A DNA stretch of 38,939 nucleotides from NCBI GenBank assembly GCA_011330685.1, contig DRPV01000112.1, forward strand, positions 1 through 38,939, written 5' to 3'. Position numbers and translations under genes: made by a program. The notes beneath the pieces are model-generated. The model was given only the letters and a program-made list of their open reading frames with translations, did no database searches and was not told where the DNA came from. Below, piece after piece: positions 1 to 8,479 of this stretch. This DNA is from Desulfobacterales bacterium (GTDB taxonomy: Bacteria; Desulfobacterota; Desulfobulbia; Desulfobulbales; VMSU01). Within the stretch, counting starts at the first letter, position 1; every line of letters begins with the position of its first letter.

Positions 1-45
1 ACCGCCGGAGTAGGCGAGAACTATTTTGTTGATTTCTGTTGTCAT
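1..45 (-). CDS. argG: argininosuccinate synthase, N-terminal fragment (cut by window edge)
   Basis: Only the first 15 codons are present, read leftward from an ATG at 45: MTTEINKIVLAYSGG. The KIVLAYSGG stretch is the N-terminal ATP-pyrophosphatase P-loop of argininosuccinate synthase, which joins citrulline and aspartate in the penultimate step of arginine synthesis. The start overlaps the argF stop in an ATGA arrangement (42-45), so the two are probably translationally coupled. Position after argB, argD and argF supports the call. The rest of the gene is outside the window. Confidence 0.85.
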   Translation of the reverse strand, partial: MTTEINKIVLAYSGG

Positions 46-953
46 TTGATAAGGGTTTCCAGAATTGATTTATGAATATGGAGTTTATTTTCGGCCTGAT
101 CAAAGGCCACGCATTGCGGCCCCTCCAGCACCTCTTCGGTGATCTCTTCACCCCGGTGAGCCGGCAGGCAATGGAGGACGATGGCATCAGGTGCCGCGGC
201 GCTCAAGAGTTCGTTATTAACCTGATAGGGTTGAAAGACCCGCATGCGGGCCTCGGCCTCATCTTCCTGGCCCATACTGGCCCAGACATCGACGTTGATT
301 ACATCGGCTCCTGCCACGGCCTGGGCCGGATCAGACATCAGGGTTATGGGTTTAGAGGACGCTGCTTTGGCCTCGTTCAGGATATGGGCATCGGGTTCGT
401 AACCCGCGGGACAGGCCAGGGTCAGACGGAAACCGAGACGGGAGGCGGCGTGAATCCAGGAGTTGGCCATATTATTACCATCGCCGACCCAGGTTATATG
501 GAGATCGCGGATGTCCCCCTTTTTCTCAATCACCGTCATAATATCGCTTAAAATCTGGCAGGGATGGTGAAGGTCGGTGAGGGCGTTAATGACCGGGATG
601 GTGGCGAAGGCGGCCAGTTCATCCACTATATTCTGGCCGAAGGTACGTACCACCAGGCCGTTAACGTAACGGGACATAACCCTGGCCATATCCTTTAATG
701 GTTCGTGGCGTGACAATTGGGTATCCCGGCCCGGAAGGTAGATGACCTGACCCCCCATGCCGTACATGGCGGCCTCAAAGGAGACCCTGGTGCGGGTGGA
801 TGGTTTCTCAAATATCAGGCCGATGGTTCTGCCGGTCAATGATTTATGGTGAATACCTTGTTGGGACTCGGCTTTGAGCTGTCGGGCCCGGTCGATAAAG
901 TCCTGTAACTGCCGCTGGTCAAAATTCCATAGAGATGTCAGATGCGTGGTCAT
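42..953 (-). CDS. argF: ornithine carbamoyltransferase
   Basis: Cytosolic enzyme that makes citrulline from ornithine and carbamoyl phosphate. From the ATG at 953 the protein has 303 residues, normal for the family. The carbamoyl-phosphate motif STRTR lies near residues 52-56, HPCQ near 130-133, and the ornithine-binding HCLP near 262. An open frame runs upstream to 1016, but the extra 21 residues (GLNFLRLSP...) do not look like family sequence, so MTTHLTSLWNF is taken as the start; the ribosome binding site there is weak. It is third in argB-argD-argF-argG and is separated from argD by about 240 bp holding two hairpins, so it could have its own regulation. Confidence 0.95.
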   Translation of the reverse strand: MTTHLTSLWNFDQRQLQDFIDRARQLKAESQQGIHHKSLTGRTIGLIFEKPSTRTRVSFEAAMYGMGGQVIYLPGRDTQLSRHEPLKDMARVMSRYVNGLVVRTFGQNIVDELAAFATIPVINALTDLHHPCQILSDIMTVIEKKGDIRDLHITWVGDGNNMANSWIHAASRLGFRLTLACPAGYEPDAHILNEAKAASSKPITLMSDPAQAVAGADVINVDVWASMGQEDEAEARMRVFQPYQVNNELLSAAAPDAIVLHCLPAHRGEEITEEVLEGPQCVAFDQAENKLHIHKSILETLIK

Positions 954-1009
954 GATTATTACCCGCTTCCCCGTCAAGAACGGTTTGGGGGAGAGCCTTA
1001 AAAAATTCA

Positions 1010-1053
1010 GGCCCAATCATAATCAGGGCAACCGTTGCCTTGCTGATTGAGCC
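1010..1053. repeat. imperfect hairpin in the argF leader
   Basis: Outer arms GGCCCAATCA (1010-1019) and TGATTGAGCC (1044-1053) pair with one mismatch. Inside them GGCAAC and GTTGCC form a second short stem. The element lies just upstream of argF and overlaps the 5' extension of its frame. It could be a leader structure or an attenuator-like element. There is no U-tract directly after it, so a simple terminator is not supported. Confidence 0.5.
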
Positions 1054-1133
1054 AAACTTCAATCAATACAAAAAAAAAAGTTTTTTGCAAACCTTTTCTG
1101 CCCGAAGCACTTAAAAACCTGTTTTTGGGAGCT

Positions 1134-1181
1134 GGGGACAGAATAATTTTCGCCAAAAACGCGAAAAAAAATTCTGTCCCC
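1134..1181. repeat. GGGGACAG...CTGTCCCC REP-like palindrome
   Basis: Arms GGGGACAGAAT (1134-1144) and ATTCTGTCCCC (1171-1181) are perfectly complementary, and the stem continues inward with TTTTCGC / GCGAAAA. Palindromes with GGGGACAG ends are widespread in bacterial genomes and are often associated with REP-type (Y1) transposases; that link is general knowledge and no transposase is visible here. It sits 15 bp after the argD stop and could stabilise or terminate the argBD transcript. Confidence 0.7.
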
Positions 1182-1195
1182 TTGTGGGAGAGGAA

Positions 1196-2398
1196 TTAAT
1201 CCGTCTTTGTTTCTTTGAGAACCTGGTTTAATACGGTCAGCATTTTATCTATTTCAGCTTCGGAAACAATAAGGGGCGGAATAAAACGCAGCACCCGGCT
1301 GCCGGCAAAATTGGCCAGAACCCCCCGCCTGAAAAGTTTATTTACCATATCCACCCCCTGTTCACAGCCGGCGGGGGTTAAAATGAGGGCCTGAATCAAA
1401 CCGGCTCCCCGAACTCCGGCGGCGAGATGGGGGAATTGTTCCGTTAGGGCGGTTAGGCCCGTGCTCAGGTATTTTCCGGTTTTATTTACCTGGTCAAAAA
1501 AACCGGGTTTCAGCATGGTCTCCATAATCGCTACTCCGGCGGCACAGGCCACTGGATTGCCGCCAAAGGTGGAGGCATGGCTGCCGGGGGTGAAGGCGGC
1601 GGCTATTTTATTGGTGGTCAGCATGGCACCGAGGGGCAGGCCATTGCCAATGGCCTTGGCCAGGGTCATGATATCGGGAGTCACGCCCAATTGCTCATAG
1701 GCGAAGAGGCTGCCGGTGCGGCCCATGCCCACCTGAATCTCGTCAAAGATGAGGAGCAGGTGGTGCTGGTCGCAGAGCTGGCGGATTCCCCTCAGGTATT
1801 CCCGGCGCAGGGGCCGGACGCCGCTTTCGCCCTGTAGTGGTTCACAGAGAATGGCGCAGGTGGCCGGGGTTATTGCCTTCTCCAGGGCCTCAAGGTCGGC
1901 AAAGGGGGCGGTGACAAAGCCCTCCGGCATGGGCTCAAAACCCTCCTGGAATTTAGCCTGGCCGGTGGCGGCGATGGTAGCAAGAGTACGGCCGTGAAAG
2001 GAGCCTTCCAGGCTGATAATCTCATAACGGCCCGGGGCCGAAAATTTACGGGCTAACTTTATAGCCGCCTCATTGGCCTCTGCCCCGGAGTTGGCAAAAA
2101 ATACCTTGTCGGCAAAGGAGTTATCCACCAGCAGGCGGGCCAGTCTGCTCTGGGGGGCGGTGTAAAAGAGGTTGGAGACATGAAGAAGCCGCCCGGCCTG
2201 TTCGCAGACAGCCCTGGTTACCGCCGGATGGGCATGGCCCAGGGCGCAGACCGCGATACCGGAGAGAAAGTCTAAATATTCACGACCGTCGGCATCGGTG
2301 AGCCGGCAGCCATTGCCCTCGACCATAACGGCCGGAAAGCGGTTGTAAGTGCCGATAAAGACCTCGGCGCTGTCGTCTATTATTTCCTGGTTGTTCAT
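1196..2398 (-). CDS. argD: acetylornithine aminotransferase
   Basis: PLP-dependent class III aminotransferase that turns N-acetylglutamate semialdehyde into N-acetylornithine. It has 400 residues from the ATG at 2398 (MNNQEIIDDS), a normal length. FDEIQ is near residues 218-222 with the cofactor-binding Asp, and the Schiff-base lysine is in TLAKAIGNG near residue 248. The frame stays open to 2518, but that extension lies inside argB and is Gly/Pro/His-rich, unlike the family. The chosen start gives an ATGA overlap with the argB stop. ArgD often also acts as succinyldiaminopimelate aminotransferase in lysine synthesis; this cannot be decided from sequence alone. Confidence 0.95.
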   Translation of the reverse strand: MNNQEIIDDSAEVFIGTYNRFPAVMVEGNGCRLTDADGREYLDFLSGIAVCALGHAHPAVTRAVCEQAGRLLHVSNLFYTAPQSRLARLLVDNSFADKVFFANSGAEANEAAIKLARKFSAPGRYEIISLEGSFHGRTLATIAATGQAKFQEGFEPMPEGFVTAPFADLEALEKAITPATCAILCEPLQGESGVRPLRREYLRGIRQLCDQHHLLLIFDEIQVGMGRTGSLFAYEQLGVTPDIMTLAKAIGNGLPLGAMLTTNKIAAAFTPGSHASTFGGNPVACAAGVAIMETMLKPGFFDQVNKTGKYLSTGLTALTEQFPHLAAGVRGAGLIQALILTPAGCEQGVDMVNKLFRRGVLANFAGSRVLRFIPPLIVSEAEIDKMLTVLNQVLKETKTD

Positions 2399-3273
2399 TT
2401 GGTGATCTCCGTGCCGGTACCCTGGCGGGTGAATATTTCCAGTAAGAGGGAGTGTTCCTGGCGGCCGTCGATGATATGGGCCTTGCCCACCCCCTTTTTT
2501 ACCACCTCCTGGCAGCATTTGACCTTGGGGATCATGCCGCCGCCAATGAGACCGCTCTTGATATGATCATCCGTCTCGGCGCAGCTCATGGAGGGGATCA
2601 GGCGGCCCTTATCATCCTTTACACCTTCAACGTCGGTGAGTAGAACCAGCTTTTCGGCCTTGAGCTGGGCGGCAACGGCCCCGGCGACGAGATCGGCGTT
2701 GATATTATACGATTTGCCGTCTTCGCCGACCCCCACCGGGGCAATGACCGGGATAAAATTCTGGCGGTCCAAGGTAACCAGAACCTCGGGGTTGACCTCG
2801 GTTACCTCCCCCACCCGTCCCAGGTCAATCAGTTCCGGCGGCGCGTCCTTGACATTGATACTCAAGCTCATCTTGCGGGCCTTGATCATATCGCCGTCCC
2901 GGCCGGAAAGTCCCACGGCCCGGCCGCCATGGAAGTTGATAAGGCTGACAATCTCCTTATTGACCTTACCCACGAGAACCATTTCCACCACGTCCATGGT
3001 CTCACCGTCCGTTATCCGCATCCCTTGAATATAATTGGATTTTATATTCATCTTCTTAAGAAAGGTGTTAATCTGGGGGCCGCCGCCATGCACCACCACC
3101 GGATTGATACCGATATATTTAAGGAGGATGATGTCTAAGGCGAAATTCTTTTTCAACTCCTCATCCACCATGGCGTGGCCGCCGTATTTTATAACCACGG
3201 TCTTATGGGCGAATTTCTTTATATAGGGCAGAGATTCAATAAGAATCTTGGCCTTTTCCATCCCTTTGTTCAT
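2395..3273 (-). CDS. argB: acetylglutamate kinase
   Basis: Phosphorylates N-acetylglutamate, the second and often controlling step of arginine synthesis. The protein has 292 residues with the amino acid kinase fold. KYGGHAM near residue 30 and GGGPQINTFLKK near 65 are the phosphate- and substrate-binding glycine loops. The C-terminal GGGMIPKVKCC segment is typical of ArgB. The N-terminal helix (MEKAKILIESLPYIKKF) resembles that of arginine-inhibited hexameric enzymes, so feedback inhibition is likely but inferred. GGGAG lies just ahead of the ATG at 3273; a second ATG is four codons in. First gene of the operon. Confidence 0.96.
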   Translation of the reverse strand: MNKGMEKAKILIESLPYIKKFAHKTVVIKYGGHAMVDEELKKNFALDIILLKYIGINPVVVHGGGPQINTFLKKMNIKSNYIQGMRITDGETMDVVEMVLVGKVNKEIVSLINFHGGRAVGLSGRDGDMIKARKMSLSINVKDAPPELIDLGRVGEVTEVNPEVLVTLDRQNFIPVIAPVGVGEDGKSYNINADLVAGAVAAQLKAEKLVLLTDVEGVKDDKGRLIPSMSCAETDDHIKSGLIGGGMIPKVKCCQEVVKKGVGKAHIIDGRQEHSLLLEIFTRQGTGTEITK

Positions 3274-3345
3274 GGATGCTCCCTGGTTTATGTTTTTTAT
3301 ATGAAAGTAGTTATAGAAAATTATCAGTTGTCAGCAGTCAGGCTT

Positions 3346-4713
3346 TCATGTGTTACAAACATCCCAATATCCGCCTTTGGCCGGGCCAACCCTCTTTAAG
3401 AGATTTTTTAACCGCAGTTTGGCAATTTGTTTTTCAACCGCCCTGGTACTCAACCCAAGTTCTTGCGCTAACTGCGGGATAGTCATTTGAGGATTATCTG
3501 TCAGTAATGTTAAAATTTTTCCCGAACTTTTTCCCGAACTTTTTCCCGAACTTTTTTGGCTAATTCGATGCACTGTTACGATAAAAATGGCTCCGTCCCG
3601 GTCATCCTGGAAATCAATTTCCGGCCAATTTTCCAAGGCTCTTCTAATACCGGAGCCTATTTCTCTGTATGGCAACAGCCCTTTGGTGATATAAGAGACC
3701 AGTATAGGATTGCGAATATTGGAGTTACCGGTTCGTATTTTATCTACGGTCAGGTTATTAGGTAGAGAACCAGGGCTGATGATTTCAATGCGATTATCAA
3801 AAACAAACAAGCGGATTGGGGCGCTGATCAGGTAGTCACGGTGAACCAAGGCATTAACCAGGAGCTCTTCAAAAACGGATATGGGAATTTCAGGGGTGCC
3901 GGGAGCATTCACCCCGTGTCCGGCCTGTACTTTATGAAGATTCCGCATGATAAAGGCAAGCGAATCGGCAAATATTTTTTCCAGTGGGCCGGAGAAATCT
4001 TCCGTATCCAGATATTTTGTGGAGTGAATGTCGTTGCCGGGATAACGAATTGCCTTGACGATGAATTGCGGTTTAATCCATTCCGGCTTCTCGGTAAACA
4101 GCAACACACCGGCAAGGTTCAGCTCGCCCGTGTCGGTGGCAAGGTTCATATTCTGCAAAAGTGTAAGCAGCTCGCTTGGATCGCTGGGGAATTCCTGTTG
4201 ATAAGTATCACGCAGAAAGTCCCTGAAGCGCAATTTGTCCAGTTTGTCGATACCTGCCTTGGCAGGCAGCTCATCGGCATGGAATTGATCCACACTTTGA
4301 AAGAGACGACGTAGTTCTTCTTTGGAGTTTACCCGCCGTTTATCCGAACCGATTTTCAGCCAGATAACGCCGTTTTTGTCAAAATATGGCTTATCAATTC
4401 CCTTGGGAATGATCAAGACGATAACAAGCCGCTTATTGCCCGCAGCAATATTTTCGGTCTGAACCGTCAAGGGACTCCGTATATGTTGGCTGGCAGCATT
4501 GCTGATCAGTTGATTAATACGGCTAACATCAGAATTTGATAAACCGGGGACAGAGCCATCATCGGCAACACCGATAAAAATATTACCGCCTTCGCCGTTG
4601 GCAAAGGCCGCCATTTCGGCTGCCAGAGAATCGACATTATGCACATCAGCCTTGAATTGACGTTTGCTGTCTTCTCCGAGGGATATCTGTTGATTAAGAT
4701 CTTTTTTATTCAT
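3346..4713 (-). CDS. AlbA_2/Schlafen-like putative transcriptional regulator (RecG-like ATP-binding family)
   Basis: About 455 residues. The N-terminal part (E-x-K-R-Q-F-K, then AAFANGEGGNIFIGVADDG) is the Schlafen AlbA_2 domain. The middle (VFEELLVNALVHRDY, FDNRIEIISPGSLP, REIGSGIRRALE) matches the GHKL-like ATPase module found in these proteins. The C-terminus is a winged helix (MTIPQLAQELGLSTRAVEKQIAKL) behind a KSSGKSSGKSSGK linker. Members are annotated as ATP-dependent DNA-binding or RecG-like proteins; the exact function is not established. An in-frame TTG lies four codons upstream of the chosen ATG. It stands alone between the arginine operon and the DUF445 gene, and the family is patchily distributed, so transfer is possible. 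Confidence 0.8.
   Translation of the reverse strand: MNKKDLNQQISLGEDSKRQFKADVHNVDSLAAEMAAFANGEGGNIFIGVADDGSVPGLSNSDVSRINQLISNAASQHIRSPLTVQTENIAAGNKRLVIVLIIPKGIDKPYFDKNGVIWLKIGSDKRRVNSKEELRRLFQSVDQFHADELPAKAGIDKLDKLRFRDFLRDTYQQEFPSDPSELLTLLQNMNLATDTGELNLAGVLLFTEKPEWIKPQFIVKAIRYPGNDIHSTKYLDTEDFSGPLEKIFADSLAFIMRNLHKVQAGHGVNAPGTPEIPISVFEELLVNALVHRDYLISAPIRLFVFDNRIEIISPGSLPNNLTVDKIRTGNSNIRNPILVSYITKGLLPYREIGSGIRRALENWPEIDFQDDRDGAIFIVTVHRISQKSSGKSSGKSSGKILTLLTDNPQMTIPQLAQELGLSTRAVEKQIAKLRLKNLLKRVGPAKGGYWDVCNT
3521..3556. repeat. three tandem copies of a 12-bp repeat within the AlbA-family gene
   Basis: CCCGAACTTTTT is repeated perfectly at 3521-3532, 3533-3544 and 3545-3556. On the coding (minus) strand it encodes the SSGK linker repeats just before the winged helix. 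The unit is a multiple of three, so copy-number change would alter linker length without a frameshift. Confidence 0.9.
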
Positions 4714-4790
4714 ATTTAAGAGCAAATCAGAAAGTTGTCACTCACCCCCCCCAATAAGCAATCTGACTACCAGGTATCTTTATTAGAGAA

Positions 4791-6371
4791 TTAAATAATA
4801 AAAAGCAGATTTACCAGCCCGATAAGGCCGCCGAGGAGGGCGCCGAAGAGATTGATATATTTGAATTGCTCTTCCATAATGGATAGAAGCAGGTTCTCAA
4901 GCTGAAGGAGATCTAAGCCGTCCACCTTTTTGCTTACCATCTGCTCCAGATTCAGGGAATCCAAAAGCCCCGGCACCTCGCGGGCCATGAGGAGGTTGCT
5001 TTGCTCGATAATATATTCCGCCAGGCTGCTTTGCACCGCTTTAGGCAGGAAATTATGCAGCGGGCCGATGGGACGGCGGAAAAGTTCCCGTTCCAGCAGA
5101 CCGCCTAACAGATGGTCGAGAACCTGTTTAACCTCACGGGAACGAAACATGGTTATCAACTCCCTCGCGGCCCAATCCTTGCCGCGCCCCATACCATCAC
5201 TGCCGAATAAACGGACGATTACCTCCTGAATTGGTGAGTCGGAGAGCTCTTTCAATGCCTCGCCTAACAGATTGATAACCATGGCGGTTAAACGGGGCTC
5301 CCGCAGGGCGCGGGCGGTCTGCGCCGCCAGTTCCCGTTGGATATGTTTTAGTTTTTCCTCCTCAATATTGGTCAGCAATTCACAGAGGGGCTGATCCAGA
5401 AGGTTATTTATCCAGCCGTTTAAAATATCCCGCAGGCGTTCCCGTACCTCCTCGCCCTGCAGCCAGGCGGAGAGTTCAGCACCGTGTTCATTTAGATACT
5501 CCCTGACCTTGCCCTCAATAAGTTCCGGGGAGATGAAGCCGGCGGCGAGGGCGGCCATGGGGCCTAAGCCGGCAATGAAATTATTAATAGCGGCGCAGAT
5601 GGCCCTGACTATTTTATCCCGGCTGCCGGGCTCTTCTGCTATTCGGGCCGCCTTGGCCAGCAGGGCAGGGGTTTCTCGCTCAACAAAGCCTATAATAAAA
5701 TCAGGGACACCGGCGGGCAGCAACTGGCGCGGGGTACGTTCCGAGGTCATTATCTCCCCCAGCTTCTGCTCAATATAATTACTTAGCCACTCTTCTGTTT
5801 TAGGGCTGGCTAACATATTACGCGCCGCCTGTTCGAGGACGTCAAGCATCCGGGCCTGGGCCGCAGCGGGCAGAACTGTTGTGAGAGGTTTGGCGGCGGT
5901 CTCCTCAATATGGTTGGCAATGATTACTGCCATCTCCTGGGCAAAGGTATCACCGGCGAGATGATTATGAACAATCTTCAGGCCGCGCCAGCGCAGAATC
6001 TTTAAGCCCGCCTCAAGATAGGAGCTGAAACGCTTGGGGACAATAGTGTTCAGCGGCCCCAGGTCCCGATTCAAAAGTCCCTGTACCTTACTGTCAATAA
6101 CCAGAGCTAACTGCTTTTTGAAGGCTGTGCCGTTTAAAGCCTTGGTTATATCTCTGCTCGTCAGCAGATGGCGGCCCACCATCCGGCCCATATTAATGGC
6201 CAGTTCATGGCGTTTGGATGGAATAACCCCTGGAGTCATGGGCAGCCGCCAACCAAAAATCCGCCAGGGTTTAAGGGGGCGAAACAGCATGCGAATGGCA
6301 ATATAATTGGTCATATAACCAATAAAGGCCCCTATTAGCGGCGGGATTAGATAGATAAAAAACTGGTGCAT
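4791..6371 (-). CDS. DUF445 family membrane protein
   Basis: 526 residues. The N-terminus has a hydrophobic segment (IYLIPPLIGAFIGYMTNYIAIRMLF, residues 5-29) with the TNYIAIRMLFRP signature of DUF445 (YheB-like). A second hydrophobic hairpin, LFGALLGGLIGLVNLLFII, closes the protein. Between them is a long, mostly helical soluble region with repeated FxxPIGPLHNFLPK / RDLGPLNTIVPKRF-type motifs, suggesting an internal duplication. Function is unknown; relatives in Firmicutes are membrane proteins linked to the cell periphery. No clear Shine-Dalgarno sequence precedes the ATG. Same strand as, and about 130 bp after, the prephenate gene, with a degenerate repeat between them. Confidence 0.85.
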   Translation of the reverse strand: MHQFFIYLIPPLIGAFIGYMTNYIAIRMLFRPLKPWRIFGWRLPMTPGVIPSKRHELAINMGRMVGRHLLTSRDITKALNGTAFKKQLALVIDSKVQGLLNRDLGPLNTIVPKRFSSYLEAGLKILRWRGLKIVHNHLAGDTFAQEMAVIIANHIEETAAKPLTTVLPAAAQARMLDVLEQAARNMLASPKTEEWLSNYIEQKLGEIMTSERTPRQLLPAGVPDFIIGFVERETPALLAKAARIAEEPGSRDKIVRAICAAINNFIAGLGPMAALAAGFISPELIEGKVREYLNEHGAELSAWLQGEEVRERLRDILNGWINNLLDQPLCELLTNIEEEKLKHIQRELAAQTARALREPRLTAMVINLLGEALKELSDSPIQEVIVRLFGSDGMGRGKDWAARELITMFRSREVKQVLDHLLGGLLERELFRRPIGPLHNFLPKAVQSSLAEYIIEQSNLLMAREVPGLLDSLNLEQMVSKKVDGLDLLQLENLLLSIMEEQFKYINLFGALLGGLIGLVNLLFII

Positions 6372-6444
6372 GATATTTATTAGAGAGGTCGTTGAAATTT
6401 CAGGTTAAAAGGTTTTTTTGCAGGGGATTACCCTCATTCGCATT

Positions 6445-6492
6445 GAACTGTTCCGGTTCTGGTAAGCGTAGAGTACGAGATGGGGTGCATCC
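6445..6492 (-). repeat. degenerate fragment of the GTAACCGTTCAG repeat family
   Basis: Read on the minus strand, this spacer contains TGCACCCCAT and, after a gap, CTCTACGCTTACC. Both blocks occur in the same order in the repeat copy at 18224-18330 (TGCACCCCAT, then GTCTACGCTTACC). The terminal GTAACCGTTCAG is not preserved, so this is probably an old, internally deleted copy. Confidence 0.5.
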
Positions 6493-6504
6493 AGAGTCTA
6501 CTCG

Positions 6505-8181
6505 TTATTTTCGCAGCATTCGGCCCAGAGTCTGATCCACGGCCAGGGCCTGTTCCATTCGGTCTGTTAGAAAATCCTCGGAAAAATAGGCCCGGTTGTC
6601 TTTGATGACAGCCTTTAGTTGATTCATATTCCGGGCAGTGGCCATCTGCATAACTTTGGTTAAATTTTGCTGGAAAGAATCCACTATCTGGTTACCGGCC
6701 CCGCCGGCGATGAGGATTTCAGCGTAGGTGGCTGGATTCTGGGCGTGAACACGGGCCATGCCTAAAATCCCGTAGAGCGAGGTCAGCGTTGAGTGGCTGG
6801 CGATGTCATCCGGGGCGATCCGGTTGTCCTTCAGGGCCATGGCCATGGCGAGAGAGACGGCGGTGGGCAGTTTCTGGCTCACTCCCATGAGCAGATCATG
6901 ACGGGCCGGGTTGTCCTGGAAGATATCGGCCCCGTGTTTATAGAGGAAGGCCTCAAATTCACCGCAGAAACGACCGCTGCGGCTGGTGCGAACCACAACG
7001 GCATTCTTGTCCTTCATGGCGGCGGCCTTGGGTCCCCAGAGATTATGTACCAGCATAACCTCCACCTCCGGCAGGGTGGAGTCCAGGGCGGTCTTAATGG
7101 TCTCTTCCGCCGCTCCCACGAGGAGAATAAGGGCCTGGCCCGGCCGCAGCAGGGGGCCGTATTCCCTGATTGTGGCCGGGGCGGCGCTGATGGGCACACA
7201 GATAATTACCACATCCACCTCTGAAATCATCTCGGCCGGCCGCTTTTTGGTGGAACGGCCGCAGAGGGTGGTCTGATAACCCTCATTGCGTAACTTGTCG
7301 GCAAACCAGCGGCCCATGGCCCCGGTGCCGATAAAACCAAAGGATTTAATAAATTTTCGGCGCATATCAACCCGGGGAAAGGAGCCCAGGGTTTTGATGG
7401 CGTGTGGTTCCTGAATAATCTGGTTCTGCAGGCAGGTTAAAACCTCTTCAAGGGCCGGGTCGTCCCGGTGGCCCTCGACCTCGATGTAAATCTTCAGTTT
7501 CTGGGTCTTGATATCGTTTTCAGACTGCAGATCAATGATATTGATACCGCGCCGGGTAAATTCGCCAAGAATATCGTAGAGCAGGCCAACCCGGTCATTA
7601 AGGGGAATGGTAAGAAAGGCGGTGGCATCATAGCCGGTGGGTATCGTCATTTCAGGGCCCAGAACGGCAAATCTTGTCCGGTTATGGGGGGCGACATCGA
7701 GATGGCGGATAATCAGCCCCTGTTCTTTCAGGAGTTCAGAGGTCTCAATAATACCGTAACCGGTTTTTTTCTTCGCCCTGATATCGGCAACGGCCTCCTG
7801 GAGATCATGGACGGCAAGCAGGGCGGCATCCGGGTATTTTTCAGCAATGAACTCCTCGCATTGCTTGAGGACAGACATGGTACCCATGAGGATTTTAACC
7901 GGCTCCGTCCGCTCCAGGCTGCCGAGGGAGAGCTGAATGGGCAGGACAATATTGTCAATCCAATATCCCTGCCGCAGACGCTCAAGGGCCTGGATATCCT
8001 TAATGCCACCTTCTCTGGTATTATAAATGGGCAGAATGGCGAAATCTGTTTCACCCTGCGCCAGGGCGTCAATAACCTCGTTCATGCCCGGATAGAGAAC
8101 GATCTCCGCCTGGGGGAGATAGCTGCCGGCCGCCTGCCAGGTCTGGGCTTTCTCCGGGCCCACTGCCGCGACTTTAACCAT
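6505..8181 (-). CDS. fused prephenate dehydratase-like / ACT / prephenate dehydrogenase
   Basis: 558 residues in three parts. Residues 1-180 resemble prephenate dehydratase, ending in the TRF triad (169-171) needed for catalysis. Residues about 187-268 are an ACT domain. Residues 280-558 are a TyrA-type dehydrogenase with the NAD(P) loop GFIGTGAMG (282-290) and HNLWGP (His379), equivalent to the HPMFGP motif. It should make phenylpyruvate and/or hydroxyphenylpyruvate from prephenate. The dehydratase half is divergent: the usual PIENS motif reads PIYNT, and the ACT domain has GLL and QSEN where phenylalanine-responsive ACT domains have GAL and ESRP. One half may therefore be inactive or differently regulated. 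No chorismate mutase domain is present. It follows the 67-residue gene by 8 bp. Confidence 0.85.
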   Translation of the reverse strand: MVKVAAVGPEKAQTWQAAGSYLPQAEIVLYPGMNEVIDALAQGETDFAILPIYNTREGGIKDIQALERLRQGYWIDNIVLPIQLSLGSLERTEPVKILMGTMSVLKQCEEFIAEKYPDAALLAVHDLQEAVADIRAKKKTGYGIIETSELLKEQGLIIRHLDVAPHNRTRFAVLGPEMTIPTGYDATAFLTIPLNDRVGLLYDILGEFTRRGINIIDLQSENDIKTQKLKIYIEVEGHRDDPALEEVLTCLQNQIIQEPHAIKTLGSFPRVDMRRKFIKSFGFIGTGAMGRWFADKLRNEGYQTTLCGRSTKKRPAEMISEVDVVIICVPISAAPATIREYGPLLRPGQALILLVGAAEETIKTALDSTLPEVEVMLVHNLWGPKAAAMKDKNAVVVRTSRSGRFCGEFEAFLYKHGADIFQDNPARHDLLMGVSQKLPTAVSLAMAMALKDNRIAPDDIASHSTLTSLYGILGMARVHAQNPATYAEILIAGGAGNQIVDSFQQNLTKVMQMATARNMNQLKAVIKDNRAYFSEDFLTDRMEQALAVDQTLGRMLRK

Positions 8182-8189
8182 AATTTTGT

Positions 8190-8393
8190 TTACCCCTCAT
8201 CGTGGCAGCCACAGCCGCAGCCATCATGGTGGGTGTGGCCGGCTGGGCTGTGCCGTATGATGCCCCGTAGTTGCTCCTTTAAATCGTCGGGGGCGTACTC
8301 CAGGCAGTAGAGGAGCGCCTCGTCCTGTTCCTTGCTGCCTTCCCCGGCATTCATACAGATATTTAAGGCTTCCTCAAAAGAGCTAAATGACAT
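8190..8393 (-). CDS. small protein with Cys/His-rich tail, unknown function
   Basis: 67 residues. The start is supported by GAGGAG eight bases before the ATG. The first 45 residues look like a small acidic helical domain (FEEALNICMNAGEGSKEQDEALLYCLEYAPDDLKEQL). The tail HTHHDGCGCGCHDEG carries four His and three Cys in 15 residues and is a plausible metal-binding segment. It lies 8 bp upstream of the prephenate gene and is probably co-transcribed with it and with the histidine kinase gene. I do not recognise the family; roles in metal binding or as an accessory protein are guesses. Confidence 0.7.
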   Translation of the reverse strand: MSFSSFEEALNICMNAGEGSKEQDEALLYCLEYAPDDLKEQLRGIIRHSPAGHTHHDGCGCGCHDEG

Positions 8394-8479
8394 TTTCCAT
8401 TCTCCTCAGTTTAAAGCGGAATATTTTTGTGTTCGGTGTTTGTTTTTGGGATATTCAATTTGGGGATTAAAGTTCGTAA

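Noticed and set aside
72-551. A 159-codon plus-strand frame opposite argF
   Set aside because: It lies wholly within a clear argF coding region on the other strand and has no recognisable protein features.
7468-8310. A 280-codon plus-strand frame opposite the prephenate gene
   Set aside because: Complement of a well-supported fused gene and extending into its neighbour. No domain or start signal seen.
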